From NCBI RefSeq assembly GCF_001202025.1, contig NZ_LGHS01000037.1, forward strand, positions 1-34,500: a stretch of DNA of 34,500 nucleotides, read 5' to 3'. Of the stretch, positions 1-8,302 are shown piece by piece. The notes beneath the pieces were generated by a model. The model made no database searches, was not told the origin of the DNA, and worked only from the letters and a program-made list of their open reading frames with translations. Numbering within the stretch: the first letter of the stretch is position 1; each line of letters opens with the position of its first letter. The position numbers and the translations under genes were made by a program. Origin of the DNA: Pseudorhodobacter aquimaris (GTDB taxonomy: Bacteria > Pseudomonadota > Alphaproteobacteria > Rhodobacterales > Rhodobacteraceae).

Positions 1-356
1 GTCTTCGTTTCGGTAAGGCAGCTTTTAGGCAAACTCCCCAGAACCCGCAAGAGCAAAAATTGCAAAAACATGACAACAATACAAAAGCACCAACACACAA
101 AGGAAAAAGTTAACAAAAAAAAGCACAACAAACAAAAAATCAGCGCACAAAAAATGAGAACACAAAACCAAAATCACGAATCAATAAACGAAAATCTACG
201 AATCCAGACAGGGAATCAGACCGAATTAACCCACGGGGAATCAAAACGACACGAGTCCGACGACCCGTTATCGCTCTCAATTTTCTTCGGGACGTTTACA
301 CTTCGTAAACCATTGCCCTCATAATGCTTAACAAAAGTTAACCAGGAGCAGAAGCA
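1..356. other. A-rich, T-poor non-coding leader upstream of comM
   Basis: No convincing gene is seen here. From about 61 to 215 the plus strand is overwhelmingly A with some C and very little T, and C clearly exceeds G, which is quite unlike the GC-rich surroundings. An ATG-started frame at 70-324 exists, but its translation is low-complexity Lys/Asn/Gln/His and simply mirrors base composition. Within the leader are TTAAC motifs at 110-114, 226-230 and 328-332, a GTTTAC-N5-GTAAAC inverted repeat at 294-310, and the comM Shine-Dalgarno AGGAG at 344-348. It is best read as an unstructured leader or promoter region. Confidence 0.55.
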
Positions 357-1874
357 ATGGTGGCACGTGCCTATACGGTCGCATTTGAGGGCATCGAAGC
401 GCGAAGTGTCGAGGTACAATGCGCGCTCTCCCCGGGGCTGCCCCATTTCGGAATCGTCGGCCTGCCAGACAAAGCCGTCTCTGAGGCCCGCGAGCGGGTG
501 CGTGCAGCCCTTTCCGCCATGTCCATCGCCCTGCCGTCCAAACGCATCACCGTAAACCTCTCGCCTGCTGATCTGCCCAAAGAGGGTTCCCACTTTGATC
601 TGCCGATCGCACTAGCTTTATTGGCGGCACTGGAAATCATCCCGCGCGACGCAATCGAGAATACTGTCGCATTGGGGGAACTGTCGCTCGACGGCCAACT
701 TGTTCCGGTCATCGGCACGCTGCCTGCCGCTATGGCGGCCGCCGAGGCCGATCGCAGCCTGCTTTGCGCGCGCGCCTCGGGGCCCGAAGCGGCCTGGGTT
801 GAGGCGACACAGGTGCTCGGCGCTGCGACATTGGCAGAGGTAATCCGCCATTTCACCGGACAGTCGCCCATAACACCGGCCGAAGCAGGCGAAATTACCG
901 CACAATCCCATCCCCGCGACCTTGCCGATGTAAAGGGACAAGAGCGGGCCAAACGCGCGCTGGAAATTGCGGCCGCGGGGCGGCATCATTTGCTGATGGT
1001 CGGCGCGCCCGGGTCTGGAAAGTCGATGCTGGCGGCGCGCTTGCCGGGTATATTGCCCCCCCTGTCCCCGATCGAGGCGCTGGAAACCTCGATGATCCAT
1101 TCGCTTGCGGGGCTTTTGACGGGGGGCGGGATATCGCGACAACGCCCCTATTGCGAGCCACATCACACTGCCTCTATGGCCGCGATTGTTGGTGGCGGAC
1201 GCGGGGCGAAGCCGGGGCAAATCAGCCTTGCCCATAATGGTGTGCTGTTCATGGATGAATTCCCCGAGTTTTCACGACAGGTTCTGGAAACTCTGCGCCA
1301 GCCGGTCGAGACAAGCGAGGTGGTGGTCGCCCGTGCCAACGCCCATATCCGCTATCCCTGCCGGTTTTTACTGGTTGCCGCTGCGAACCCTTGCAAATGC
1401 GGCTATCTGGCAGATCCCGAACGGGCCTGCGCCCGCGTGCCGGTTTGTGGCGAGGAATACATGGGCCGCGTGTCCGGTCCCTTGATGGACCGCTTCGATC
1501 TGCGGGTCGAGGTGCCGCCCGTCGCCTATTCCGACCTTGATCTACCGGCAGCAGGGGAAAGCTCTGCCGATGTCGCCGCGCGCGTGGCCGAGGCCCGCGC
1601 CCGGCAGAGCAGACGGTTTGCCCATACCAAGAACACCCGCGTCAACGCCGAGGCCGAGGGCGCGCTGCTCGATGAGATCGCCACCCCCGATGCAGATGGC
1701 AAGGCTTTGCTGTCACGCGTGGCCGAACGCTTCGGGCTGACTGCGCGCGGCTATCACCGGGTTTTGCGTGTCGCGCGCACCATCGCCGATCTGGATCATT
1801 CCGAAACGGTGCGCAGTCCGCATATCGCCGAGGCCGTCAGCTTTCGTCTGGCGGTTGGCACCAAACAGGGGTGA
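357..1874 (+). CDS. comM: YifB/ComM family Mg-chelatase-like AAA+ ATPase
   Basis: This 505-residue protein has the full YifB/ComM architecture. An N-terminal Lon-protease-like (ChlI) domain spans roughly residues 20-140. A Mg-chelatase AAA+ module follows, with Walker A GAPGSGKS near residue 216 and Walker B GVLFMDEF near 295. A cysteine-bearing stretch (NPCKCGY, later RACARVPVC) lies near 344-365, with a C-terminal helical domain after it. ComM is a branch-migration helicase that helps integrate incoming single-stranded DNA during natural transformation; in Rhodobacter capsulatus a homologue was linked to uptake of gene-transfer-agent DNA. The start is fixed by AGGAG eight bases upstream of the ATG. 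It converges on gshB, leaving about 45 bases between the genes. Full family length, no visible defect. Confidence 0.93.
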   Translation: MVARAYTVAFEGIEARSVEVQCALSPGLPHFGIVGLPDKAVSEARERVRAALSAMSIALPSKRITVNLSPADLPKEGSHFDLPIALALLAALEIIPRDAIENTVALGELSLDGQLVPVIGTLPAAMAAAEADRSLLCARASGPEAAWVEATQVLGAATLAEVIRHFTGQSPITPAEAGEITAQSHPRDLADVKGQERAKRALEIAAAGRHHLLMVGAPGSGKSMLAARLPGILPPLSPIEALETSMIHSLAGLLTGGGISRQRPYCEPHHTASMAAIVGGGRGAKPGQISLAHNGVLFMDEFPEFSRQVLETLRQPVETSEVVVARANAHIRYPCRFLLVAAANPCKCGYLADPERACARVPVCGEEYMGRVSGPLMDRFDLRVEVPPVAYSDLDLPAAGESSADVAARVAEARARQSRRFAHTKNTRVNAEAEGALLDEIATPDADGKALLSRVAERFGLTARGYHRVLRVARTIADLDHSETVRSPHIAEAVSFRLAVGTKQG

Positions 1875-1919
1875 ACGATTTACTTGCAATCGTCGCGCCA
1901 AAGGGTGTGATCTGACGGA

Positions 1920-2861
1920 TTACCCCCGCTTTGCCTCAATCACATCCCAAAGCTTGGCGGCCGTATTGGTGCCGTCAAAACGCTCCAGCTCTTGAATACC
2001 GGTGGGGGAGGTAACGTTGATCTCGGTCAGCCAGTCCCCGATCACATCGATACCCACGAAAATCTGGCCATTGTCGCGCAAGGTCGGGCCAATGGCGGCG
2101 CAAATCGCAAGATCGCGGGGCGTCAGTTCCACCTTCTCGGCACGCCCGCCGACATGCATGTTGGACCGGGTCTCACCCGCCAAGGGCACGCGGTTGATCG
2201 CGCCAACGGGATCGCCGTTCACCAAAATCACGCGCTTGTCGCCCTTGGCCACCGCAGGCAGGAATTTCTGCGCGATCAACGGCTCACGGTTGATGCCTGT
2301 GAACAGCTCATGCAAGGAGGCCAGATTGCGGTCGTCCGGCCCAAGACGGAACACCCCTGCCCCGCCGTTTCCGTAAAGCGGCTTGAGGATGATATCCCCA
2401 TGCTCGGCCTTGAAGGCCTTGATGGTTTCCAGATCCCGCGCGATCAGCGTGGGCGGCGTCAGATCGGGGAATTTCAGCACCAGCAGCTTTTCGGGGAAAT
2501 TACGCACCCAAAAGGGGTCATTCACCACCAGCGTTTTCGGATGGATCATATCCAGCAAATGCGTCGTAGTAATATAGCCCATATCAAAGGGCGGGTCCTG
2601 ACGCAGCCAGACCACATCGAAATCAGCCAGATCAACCTCAACCTCATCGCCGTAGCTGACATGGTTGCCCTGCTCACGGCGCAGCTCAATCGGAAATCCG
2701 CGCGCCACAACACGGCCCTCGCGGTAGGCCAGCTTGTCCGGCGTATAAAAGAATAAAGAGTGCCCGCGCGATTGCGCTTCAAAAGCAATCCGAAACGTGC
2801 TGTCGGCGTCAATATTCACGGATCCGATCGGATCCATCTGCAAAGCAACTTTCAAAGCCAT
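1920..2861 (-). CDS. gshB: Glutathione synthetase
   Basis: This 313-residue ATP-grasp enzyme joins gamma-glutamylcysteine and glycine to make glutathione in the cytosol. The N-terminus ([20 protein letters not shown]) is the typical prokaryotic GshB opening. The ATP-grasp core follows, with the ATP-binding loop [12 protein letters not shown] near residue 160, and the C-terminal [11 protein letters not shown] segment supplies metal and nucleotide ligands. AAGAGGA lies just upstream of the ATG on the minus strand and supports this start. It is the last gene of a leftward group with yraN and rsmI (61 bases after yraN). Length and motifs are normal. A glutathione pathway is consistent with the thiol-redox gene trxB elsewhere in the window. 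Confidence 0.95.
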   Translation of the reverse strand: MALKVALQMDPIGSVNIDADSTFRIAFEAQSRGHSLFFYTPDKLAYREGRVVARGFPIELRREQGNHVSYGDEVEVDLADFDVVWLRQDPPFDMGYITTTHLLDMIHPKTLVVNDPFWVRNFPEKLLVLKFPDLTPPTLIARDLETIKAFKAEHGDIILKPLYGNGGAGVFRLGPDDRNLASLHELFTGINREPLIAQKFLPAVAKGDKRVILVNGDPVGAINRVPLAGETRSNMHVGGRAEKVELTPRDLAICAAIGPTLRDNGQIFVGIDVIGDWLTEINVTSPTGIQELERFDGTNTAAKLWDVIEAKRG

Positions 2862-2922
2862 GGCGCATCCTCTTAGCTGTTGCCCCTACTTGCCGCATGC
2901 AGCAAGGCTTCACAAGTTTTCT

Positions 2923-3276
2923 TCACCCGGCGAATGCGTTTTCCATAATTTCGACATAGCCATAGGAATCCACCAATGCGACATCGAAACGGCTTTCGGT
3001 GTCTTGCCCCGCAGGCTCCCCGGCCAGAAACTCGGCCGCAGCGGCATAGATCCGGCCCATCTGGCGCGGTGATAAACGTGCGGCGGCCTCGGCATGTGTC
3101 CGTGCTTTCTTGACCTCGACAAAGATCACCGCCGCACCGTCGCGCATAATCAGGTCGATCTCACCGGATTTGCCACGCCAGCGCGTTGCGGCCAAGGCCA
3201 GCCCCGCATCACGGTAATGGCGCTCTACCGCATCTTCGGCCGCAAGCCCCGCGTGATATGAGGTCAATCCGCTCAT
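2923..3276 (-). CDS. YraN family (UPF0102) nuclease-fold protein
   Basis: This small 117-residue protein is of the YraN/UPF0102 family, whose fold is that of PD-(D/E)XK endonucleases. The core motif is visible: GEIDLIMRDG followed by VIFVEVKKAR, giving the D...ExK arrangement, with the helical AEDAVERHYRDAG segment in front. The molecular function of the family is not firmly established; a DNA repair or recombination role has been proposed. Its ATG overlaps the rsmI stop (ATGA), so the two are translationally coupled, an arrangement found in many bacteria. The lysine is followed by a second Lys and Ala rather than the more usual Thr/Arg, but the motif looks intact. Confidence 0.88.
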   Translation of the reverse strand: MSGLTSYHAGLAAEDAVERHYRDAGLALAATRWRGKSGEIDLIMRDGAAVIFVEVKKARTHAEAAARLSPRQMGRIYAAAAEFLAGEPAGQDTESRFDVALVDSYGYVEIMENAFAG

Positions 3277-4187
3277 TCATCCTCCTCGGTCAGCCTCAGC
3301 GCCATCTGATACAGATCGCGCCGCGCCAGACCCATTTCCATCGCGACCTCGGCAGCCGCATCCTTGACCGACTTTTCTGCCAAGGCCAGCCGCAGCCGGT
3401 CCTCGACGAAAGCTTCATCGGGGGCCTCGGCAACGGCCCGTCCGACCAAAAGCACAATCTCGCCTTTTACCGCGCGGTCTTCAAATTCAGCCGCCAGGCT
3501 TCCCAATGTCCCGCGAGTGACCTCTTCGAATCGTTTCGTAAGTTCGCGGCAAACCGCAGCCTCGCGCGCCTCGCCCCAAGCATCTCGCAATTCCGATAAA
3601 ATTCGATGAATACGTTTGGGCGATTCGTAAAAGACCAATGTCGCCGGAATGTCCTTCAACTCGGCCAGCACCCGCGCGCGCGCGCCGGCCTGTGCGGGCG
3701 CAAAACCGACGAACATGAAACGGTCGCTCGGCAGGCCCGAAACCGTCAGCGCTGCCAGCACGGCAGAGGCACCGGGCGCGGCCAAAACCGGCAGATCCTC
3801 GGCAATCGCGGCGCGCCCCAGCTGAAATCCGGGGTCGGCAACCAAGGGGGTTCCCGCCTCAGAGGCATAGGCCACCGACTTGCCTTCGGCCAATGCACGC
3901 AAGAGTTTCGGGCGCATCGCATCGCCATTATGGTCATGATAGGCAAAGACGTGCCGATCCCCCAAAGCCACGCCGTGGATCTCCATCAGGTGTTTGAGGG
4001 TGCGCGTATCCTCGGCGGCCAATACATCCGCCTTGGCCAGAATATCCAAGCCCCGCAGGGTGATATCGCGCGCGGCCCCGATGGGGGTCGACACAAAATA
4101 CAACCCCGGCGCCAAAGGGCGGGGATCCGGCCGGAACGCCCCGATGCCCGCCTGTGCCGGCCTTGCGTCCATGCTGTCAGAATCCAT
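3273..4187 (-). CDS. rsmI: 16S rRNA (cytidine1402-2'-O)-methyltransferase RsmI
   Basis: This 304-residue SAM-dependent methyltransferase is of the tetrapyrrole-methylase superfamily and 2'-O-methylates C1402 in the decoding centre of 16S rRNA. Recognisable RsmI signatures are LYFVSTPIG then DITLRGLDIL near residues 28-50, the AAEDTRTLKHL segment, SEAGTPLVADPG (about 110-121), and the LVFYESPKRI block (about 185). A C-terminal helical tail is present. It is the first gene of the leftward rsmI-yraN-gshB group and is divergent from the LpoA-like lipoprotein gene, the same pairing seen in many Gram-negative bacteria. The short Asp/Ser-rich stretch before residue 20 leaves the exact start slightly uncertain. 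Confidence 0.93.
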   Translation of the reverse strand: MDSDSMDARPAQAGIGAFRPDPRPLAPGLYFVSTPIGAARDITLRGLDILAKADVLAAEDTRTLKHLMEIHGVALGDRHVFAYHDHNGDAMRPKLLRALAEGKSVAYASEAGTPLVADPGFQLGRAAIAEDLPVLAAPGASAVLAALTVSGLPSDRFMFVGFAPAQAGARARVLAELKDIPATLVFYESPKRIHRILSELRDAWGEAREAAVCRELTKRFEEVTRGTLGSLAAEFEDRAVKGEIVLLVGRAVAEAPDEAFVEDRLRLALAEKSVKDAAAEVAMEMGLARRDLYQMALRLTEEDE

Positions 4188-4273
4188 TGCCCTACCCCCG
4201 TCAAAAGTTTACTTCATTCCTTGAACCGCATAGGGTTATCCCTTGTGCTGCACCACCGGAATGAGGGACCCGT

Positions 4274-5443
4274 ATGTTGTCGTTTTTAAAAGCTGCCCGC
4301 AAGTCACTGACGCGCGCAAGCCTTGCCGCCGCCGCAATCGCCTTGGCGGCGTGCCAACCTGTTGGCGTTGGCGGGCCGGCAATTGATACTTCGGCCCCGG
4401 TGCCGGTGGCCTTGCTGGTGCCCAGCGGATCTGGCTCTGCGGGGGATGACGTTCTGGCAACCTCTTTGCAAAATGCAGCACGGCTGGCGATTGCCGACCT
4501 TGGCAACGTAAAGATCGATCTGCGCGTTTACAGCACCGGCGGCAAGCCGGCAGGCGCACAGACAGCAGCAATCAAGGCCGTTGATGAGGGTGCCAAGATT
4601 ATCCTCGGGCCAGTATTCGCACAAAACGCCAATGCAGCAGGCGTTGCGGTGGCCGGGCGTGGGGTCAATGTATTGTCCTTCTCCAACAACACCGATATCG
4701 CGGGCGGCAATGTCTTTGTGCTTGGCCCGACCTTTGCCAATACCGCCAACCGGCTTGCCTCTTATTCCGTCGGTCAGGGCAAACGGAATATCCTGATCGT
4801 AAATGACCGCACGCCAGCGGGTGAGATTGGCCGTGTCGCGATCGAGCGCGGTGTTTCGCGCGCAGGCGGCTCTGTCGTGGCGCGCGTGGATTATGAATTC
4901 TCGCAAAACGGCATTGTCAGCGCAGCCCCCGAGATTGCCGCCCAAGTGCGCAGCACAGGGGCACAGGCCGTCTTTATGACCGCAGATACCGCAGGCGCGC
5001 TGCCATTGTTGACACAGATGCTGCGCGATAACCGTGTGGACCCTTCGGTTGCACAGTTTATCGGTCTGACCCGCTGGGATATTCCAGCAGCCACCATGTC
5101 CCTGCCCGGCGTTCAGGGCGGCTGGTTCGCAATGCCGGACCCCGCGCTTTATCAGCGGTATCAGTCGCGCTACATGTCGGCCTATGGCACCCCGCCACAT
5201 CCGATTTCCGGCCTTGCCTATGACGGGATTGCCGCCATCGGCGCGCTGGTCAAAAGCGGGAACTCCGGCGCGTTGACAGCGCAAGCCCTGACGCAAAACT
5301 CCGGCTTTGTCGGCGTGAACGGCATCTTCCGCTTGCGCGGTGACGGCACCAATGAACGTGCCTTGGCCGTGGCCCAGATCAGCAACAACCAGCTGGCAAT
5401 CATCGATGCCGCCCCCCGCAGCTTTGGCGGCGCGGGATATTAA
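4274..5443 (+). CDS. Penicillin-binding protein activator, LpoA-like lipoprotein
   Basis: This 389-residue lipoprotein has a signal peptide ending in the lipobox LAAC, so Cys27 would be lipidated. The mature part is a periplasmic-binding-protein type I fold (the Leu/Ile/Val-binding-like superfamily), with VALLVPSGSG at the start of the domain and a GPVFAQNANAAG segment typical of this group. Orthologues next to rsmI are annotated as penicillin-binding-protein activators: in Escherichia coli LpoA stimulates PBP1A from the outer membrane. Here the protein matches only the binding-protein half and lacks the E. coli TPR-like N-terminal domain, so a PBP partner is inferred from context. GAGGGA precedes the ATG. 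It is divergent from rsmI. Confidence 0.8.
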   Translation: MLSFLKAARKSLTRASLAAAAIALAACQPVGVGGPAIDTSAPVPVALLVPSGSGSAGDDVLATSLQNAARLAIADLGNVKIDLRVYSTGGKPAGAQTAAIKAVDEGAKIILGPVFAQNANAAGVAVAGRGVNVLSFSNNTDIAGGNVFVLGPTFANTANRLASYSVGQGKRNILIVNDRTPAGEIGRVAIERGVSRAGGSVVARVDYEFSQNGIVSAAPEIAAQVRSTGAQAVFMTADTAGALPLLTQMLRDNRVDPSVAQFIGLTRWDIPAATMSLPGVQGGWFAMPDPALYQRYQSRYMSAYGTPPHPISGLAYDGIAAIGALVKSGNSGALTAQALTQNSGFVGVNGIFRLRGDGTNERALAVAQISNNQLAIIDAAPRSFGGAGY

Positions 5444-5470
5444 CCCGACCACCATTTGATCGGATCCTCT

Positions 5471-8302
5471 ATGCAGCGCAACAAAGCGGCCCAAGCGATA
5501 CCCGCCGGACCAAAGGTGGGTATCCCTTTTCCAAGCCTGCCGCACCTTACATATGATGAGCTCTTACTGCCACCAGAGGCGCTGCTGGACGAGGCGGCCC
5601 TTCTGGATCAGATCCAGCAAGAGATTGCGCAGACCAATGGGGCCAAAGGTCAGCAGGTGCGCGCAATCGTGGTCAAACACCTCGCCACTGCCCGCGCCGA
5701 GGCCGAGGCAAATCTGGAAGCCGCCTTTCGAGAACAGCCCGACAATGCCCGTGGGCTGATCCGGGCCCTTGCTTGGCTGACCGACCGCACGGTTTCCATC
5801 GCGCTGGAAATCGCGACCAATACCCTGCACCCCCTACCCAACCCCACCGAGGCAGAGCGTATCGCCCTTGTTGCCGTCGGTGGCTATGGCCGCGCCGAGA
5901 TGGCCCCGCAGTCGGATGTCGATCTGCTGTTTCTGACCCCTTATAAGGTCACGGCCTGGGCGGAATCGATCATTGAATCCATGCTCTATATGCTGTGGGA
6001 TCTGAAGCTGAAGGTTGGCCATGCCACCCGCACCGTCGATGATAGTATCCGCCTTGCCCGCGACGACATCACCATACGCACCGCCCTGCTGGAACGTCGC
6101 TTTCTGGCGGGCGATGAAACCCTTGCCCGCGACTTGCGTACCCGGCTGTGGTCCGAACTGTTCCGCGACACTGGCCCCGAATTTATCGAGGCCAAGCTGG
6201 ACGAACGCTCTGATCGCCACAAACGGCAAGGCGGGCAGCGCTATGTACTGGAGCCGAACGTCAAAGAGGGCAAGGGCGGGCTGCGTGACCTGCAAACCCT
6301 CTACTGGATCGGCAAATACCTGCATGAGGTGCAATCGGCCTTTGGTCTGGTCGAGGCGGGGCTGCTGAGCCAGGATGAATATGACCTCTTTGCCACCGCC
6401 GAGAACTTCCTTTGGGATGTGCGTTGCCATTTGCATTACGTCACCCAGCGCCCTACCGACCGGCTGACCTTTGACCTGCAGGTCGAGGTCGCGGCGCGCG
6501 TGGGATATAAAGATACCCCCGGCCGCCGTGCGGTGGAATATTTCATGCAGGATTATTTCCGCCATGCCACCCGCGTTGGTGAGTTGACCCGCGTGTTCCT
6601 GACACAGCTGGAGGCACGGCACGTCAAATCCGCCCCGATGATGATCGGCCCGCAACGGCGGCGCAAAAAGCTGAAATACGGGTTTGAACTGCTGCAAGGA
6701 CGCATCACCTTTGGCGCTGGCGATGATCTGGACGCCCATCCGCTCAATATTCTGCGGGTTTTTGAAGAGGCTCTGCGCACCGGCTATTTGATCCACCCCC
6801 TGACAATGCGCATCGTCTCGAACAATCTGGACAGGATCGATGATGAATTGCGCGCCAACCGCGAGACCAATCGCATCTTTCTGGATCTTTTGCTCAAACA
6901 CGGCAACCCCGAGCGCGCACTGCGCAGGATGAACGAGCTTGACGTCCTCTCGGCTATCATTCCCGAATTTGAGCCGATCGTGGCAATGATGCAGTTCAAC
7001 CTCTATCACCACTATACGGTGGACGAGCATACGATCCAGTGCATCTCCAACCTCGCACAGATCGAACGCGGAGAGTTGCAAGAAGAGCTGCCTGTTGCCT
7101 CTGGCATTCTCAAGGCCGGGGTCAATCGCAAGGTGCTTTATGTCGCCATGCTCTTGCATGATATCGGCAAGGGCCGCCCCGAGGACCACTCTATCCTCGG
7201 CGCGCAAATTGCTCGCAAGGTTTGCCCGCGCCTTGGCCTGAATGCCGAGGAATCGGAAACCGTGGAATGGCTGGTGCGCTATCATCTCTTGATGTCGGAT
7301 GTGGCCCAAAAGCGCGACCTGTCAGAGCCACGCACCGTGCGCGACTTTGCCAAACTGGTGAAAACACGCAAGCGGCTGGACCTGCTTTGTGTGCTGACGG
7401 TCTGCGATATTCGCGGCGTGGGGCCGAACACATGGAACAACTGGAAAGCGATGCTGCTGCGCCAGCTTCACCGCGACACGACGACAGCGCTTGAGGGCGG
7501 GCTGGAATCGCTTAACCGTGAGAACCGCGCGGCGGCGGCCAAGAAGCAACTGCGCGAACGACTGCAAGGATGGGACCCAAAAGCGGTCAGGGCAGAGCTG
7601 GCGCGCCATTACCCCCCCTATTGGCAGGGGCTTTCAACCGATACCCAGGCTGTCTTTGCCAATATGTTGCGCGATATTACCCCCGACCAGATCCGCATCG
7701 ACCTTCACCCCGATGCCGATCGCGACGCCACCCGCAGCGTTTTTGCGCTTGCCGATCATCCGGGCATTTTCTCGCGGCTTGCAGGGGCTTTGGCGCTGGT
7801 GGGGGCCAATGTGGTTGATGCGCGCACCTATACGTCCAAGGATGGTTGGGCCACTGCAGTGTTCTGGGTTCAGGATGGCACCGGCCACCCCTATGAGGCC
7901 GACCGACTGCCACGTTTGCGCTCAATGATCCATAAAACCCTAAAGGGTGAGGTTGTCCCCCGTGACGCGCTCAAGGTCCGGGACCGGATCAAGAAACGCG
8001 AACGCGAGTTCCGTTTTCCGACCCATATCACCTTCGATAATACCGGCTCCGAGATCTATACCATCGTCGAGGTCGACACCCGCGACCGCCCCGGCCTGCT
8101 GTATGATCTGACACGCACATTGGCGGCCAATAACATCTATATCGCCAGTGCCGTGATTGCGACTTTTGGCGCGCAGGTGGTCGACAGCTTTTACGTCAAG
8201 GATATGTTTGGCTTGAAACTCCACACAAAAGTCAAGCAAGAGGCGCTGGAACGAAAGCTGCGCCAGGCCATCAAGGATGGTGCCGAAAGGGCAAGTGAAT
8301 GA
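5471..8302 (+). CDS. glnD: [Protein-PII] uridylyltransferase/uridylyl-removing enzyme
   Basis: GlnD is the bifunctional glutamine sensor that uridylylates PII proteins when nitrogen is scarce and removes UMP when glutamine is high. All domains are present. The nucleotidyltransferase has GGYG at residues 137-140 and the catalytic Asp pair D149-V-D151. A GlnD-specific helical region follows. The HD phosphohydrolase carries LLHDIGKG (His563-Asp564). Two C-terminal ACT domains begin near 762 (HPGIFSRLAGAL) and 871 (DRPGLLYDLTRTL). A TTG codon at 5456 would add five residues, but the ATG at 5471 is the more credible start. Neither has a strong ribosome-binding site. The length of 943 residues is normal. 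The stop overlaps the murJ start. Confidence 0.96.
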   Translation: MQRNKAAQAIPAGPKVGIPFPSLPHLTYDELLLPPEALLDEAALLDQIQQEIAQTNGAKGQQVRAIVVKHLATARAEAEANLEAAFREQPDNARGLIRALAWLTDRTVSIALEIATNTLHPLPNPTEAERIALVAVGGYGRAEMAPQSDVDLLFLTPYKVTAWAESIIESMLYMLWDLKLKVGHATRTVDDSIRLARDDITIRTALLERRFLAGDETLARDLRTRLWSELFRDTGPEFIEAKLDERSDRHKRQGGQRYVLEPNVKEGKGGLRDLQTLYWIGKYLHEVQSAFGLVEAGLLSQDEYDLFATAENFLWDVRCHLHYVTQRPTDRLTFDLQVEVAARVGYKDTPGRRAVEYFMQDYFRHATRVGELTRVFLTQLEARHVKSAPMMIGPQRRRKKLKYGFELLQGRITFGAGDDLDAHPLNILRVFEEALRTGYLIHPLTMRIVSNNLDRIDDELRANRETNRIFLDLLLKHGNPERALRRMNELDVLSAIIPEFEPIVAMMQFNLYHHYTVDEHTIQCISNLAQIERGELQEELPVASGILKAGVNRKVLYVAMLLHDIGKGRPEDHSILGAQIARKVCPRLGLNAEESETVEWLVRYHLLMSDVAQKRDLSEPRTVRDFAKLVKTRKRLDLLCVLTVCDIRGVGPNTWNNWKAMLLRQLHRDTTTALEGGLESLNRENRAAAAKKQLRERLQGWDPKAVRAELARHYPPYWQGLSTDTQAVFANMLRDITPDQIRIDLHPDADRDATRSVFALADHPGIFSRLAGALALVGANVVDARTYTSKDGWATAVFWVQDGTGHPYEADRLPRLRSMIHKTLKGEVVPRDALKVRDRIKKREREFRFPTHITFDNTGSEIYTIVEVDTRDRPGLLYDLTRTLAANNIYIASAVIATFGAQVVDSFYVKDMFGLKLHTKVKQEALERKLRQAIKDGAERASE

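Noticed and set aside
70-324. 84-codon plus-strand frame before comM
   Set aside because: Low-complexity Lys/Asn/Gln translation caused by A-rich DNA, no ribosome-binding site and no family resemblance.
4304-5545. 413-codon frame antisense to the LpoA-like gene
   Set aside because: Shadow frame with no domain; lipobox and binding-protein fold are clear on the plus strand.
5834-7309. 491-codon frame antisense to glnD
   Set aside because: Shadow of glnD codon bias; glnD domains cover the whole span.
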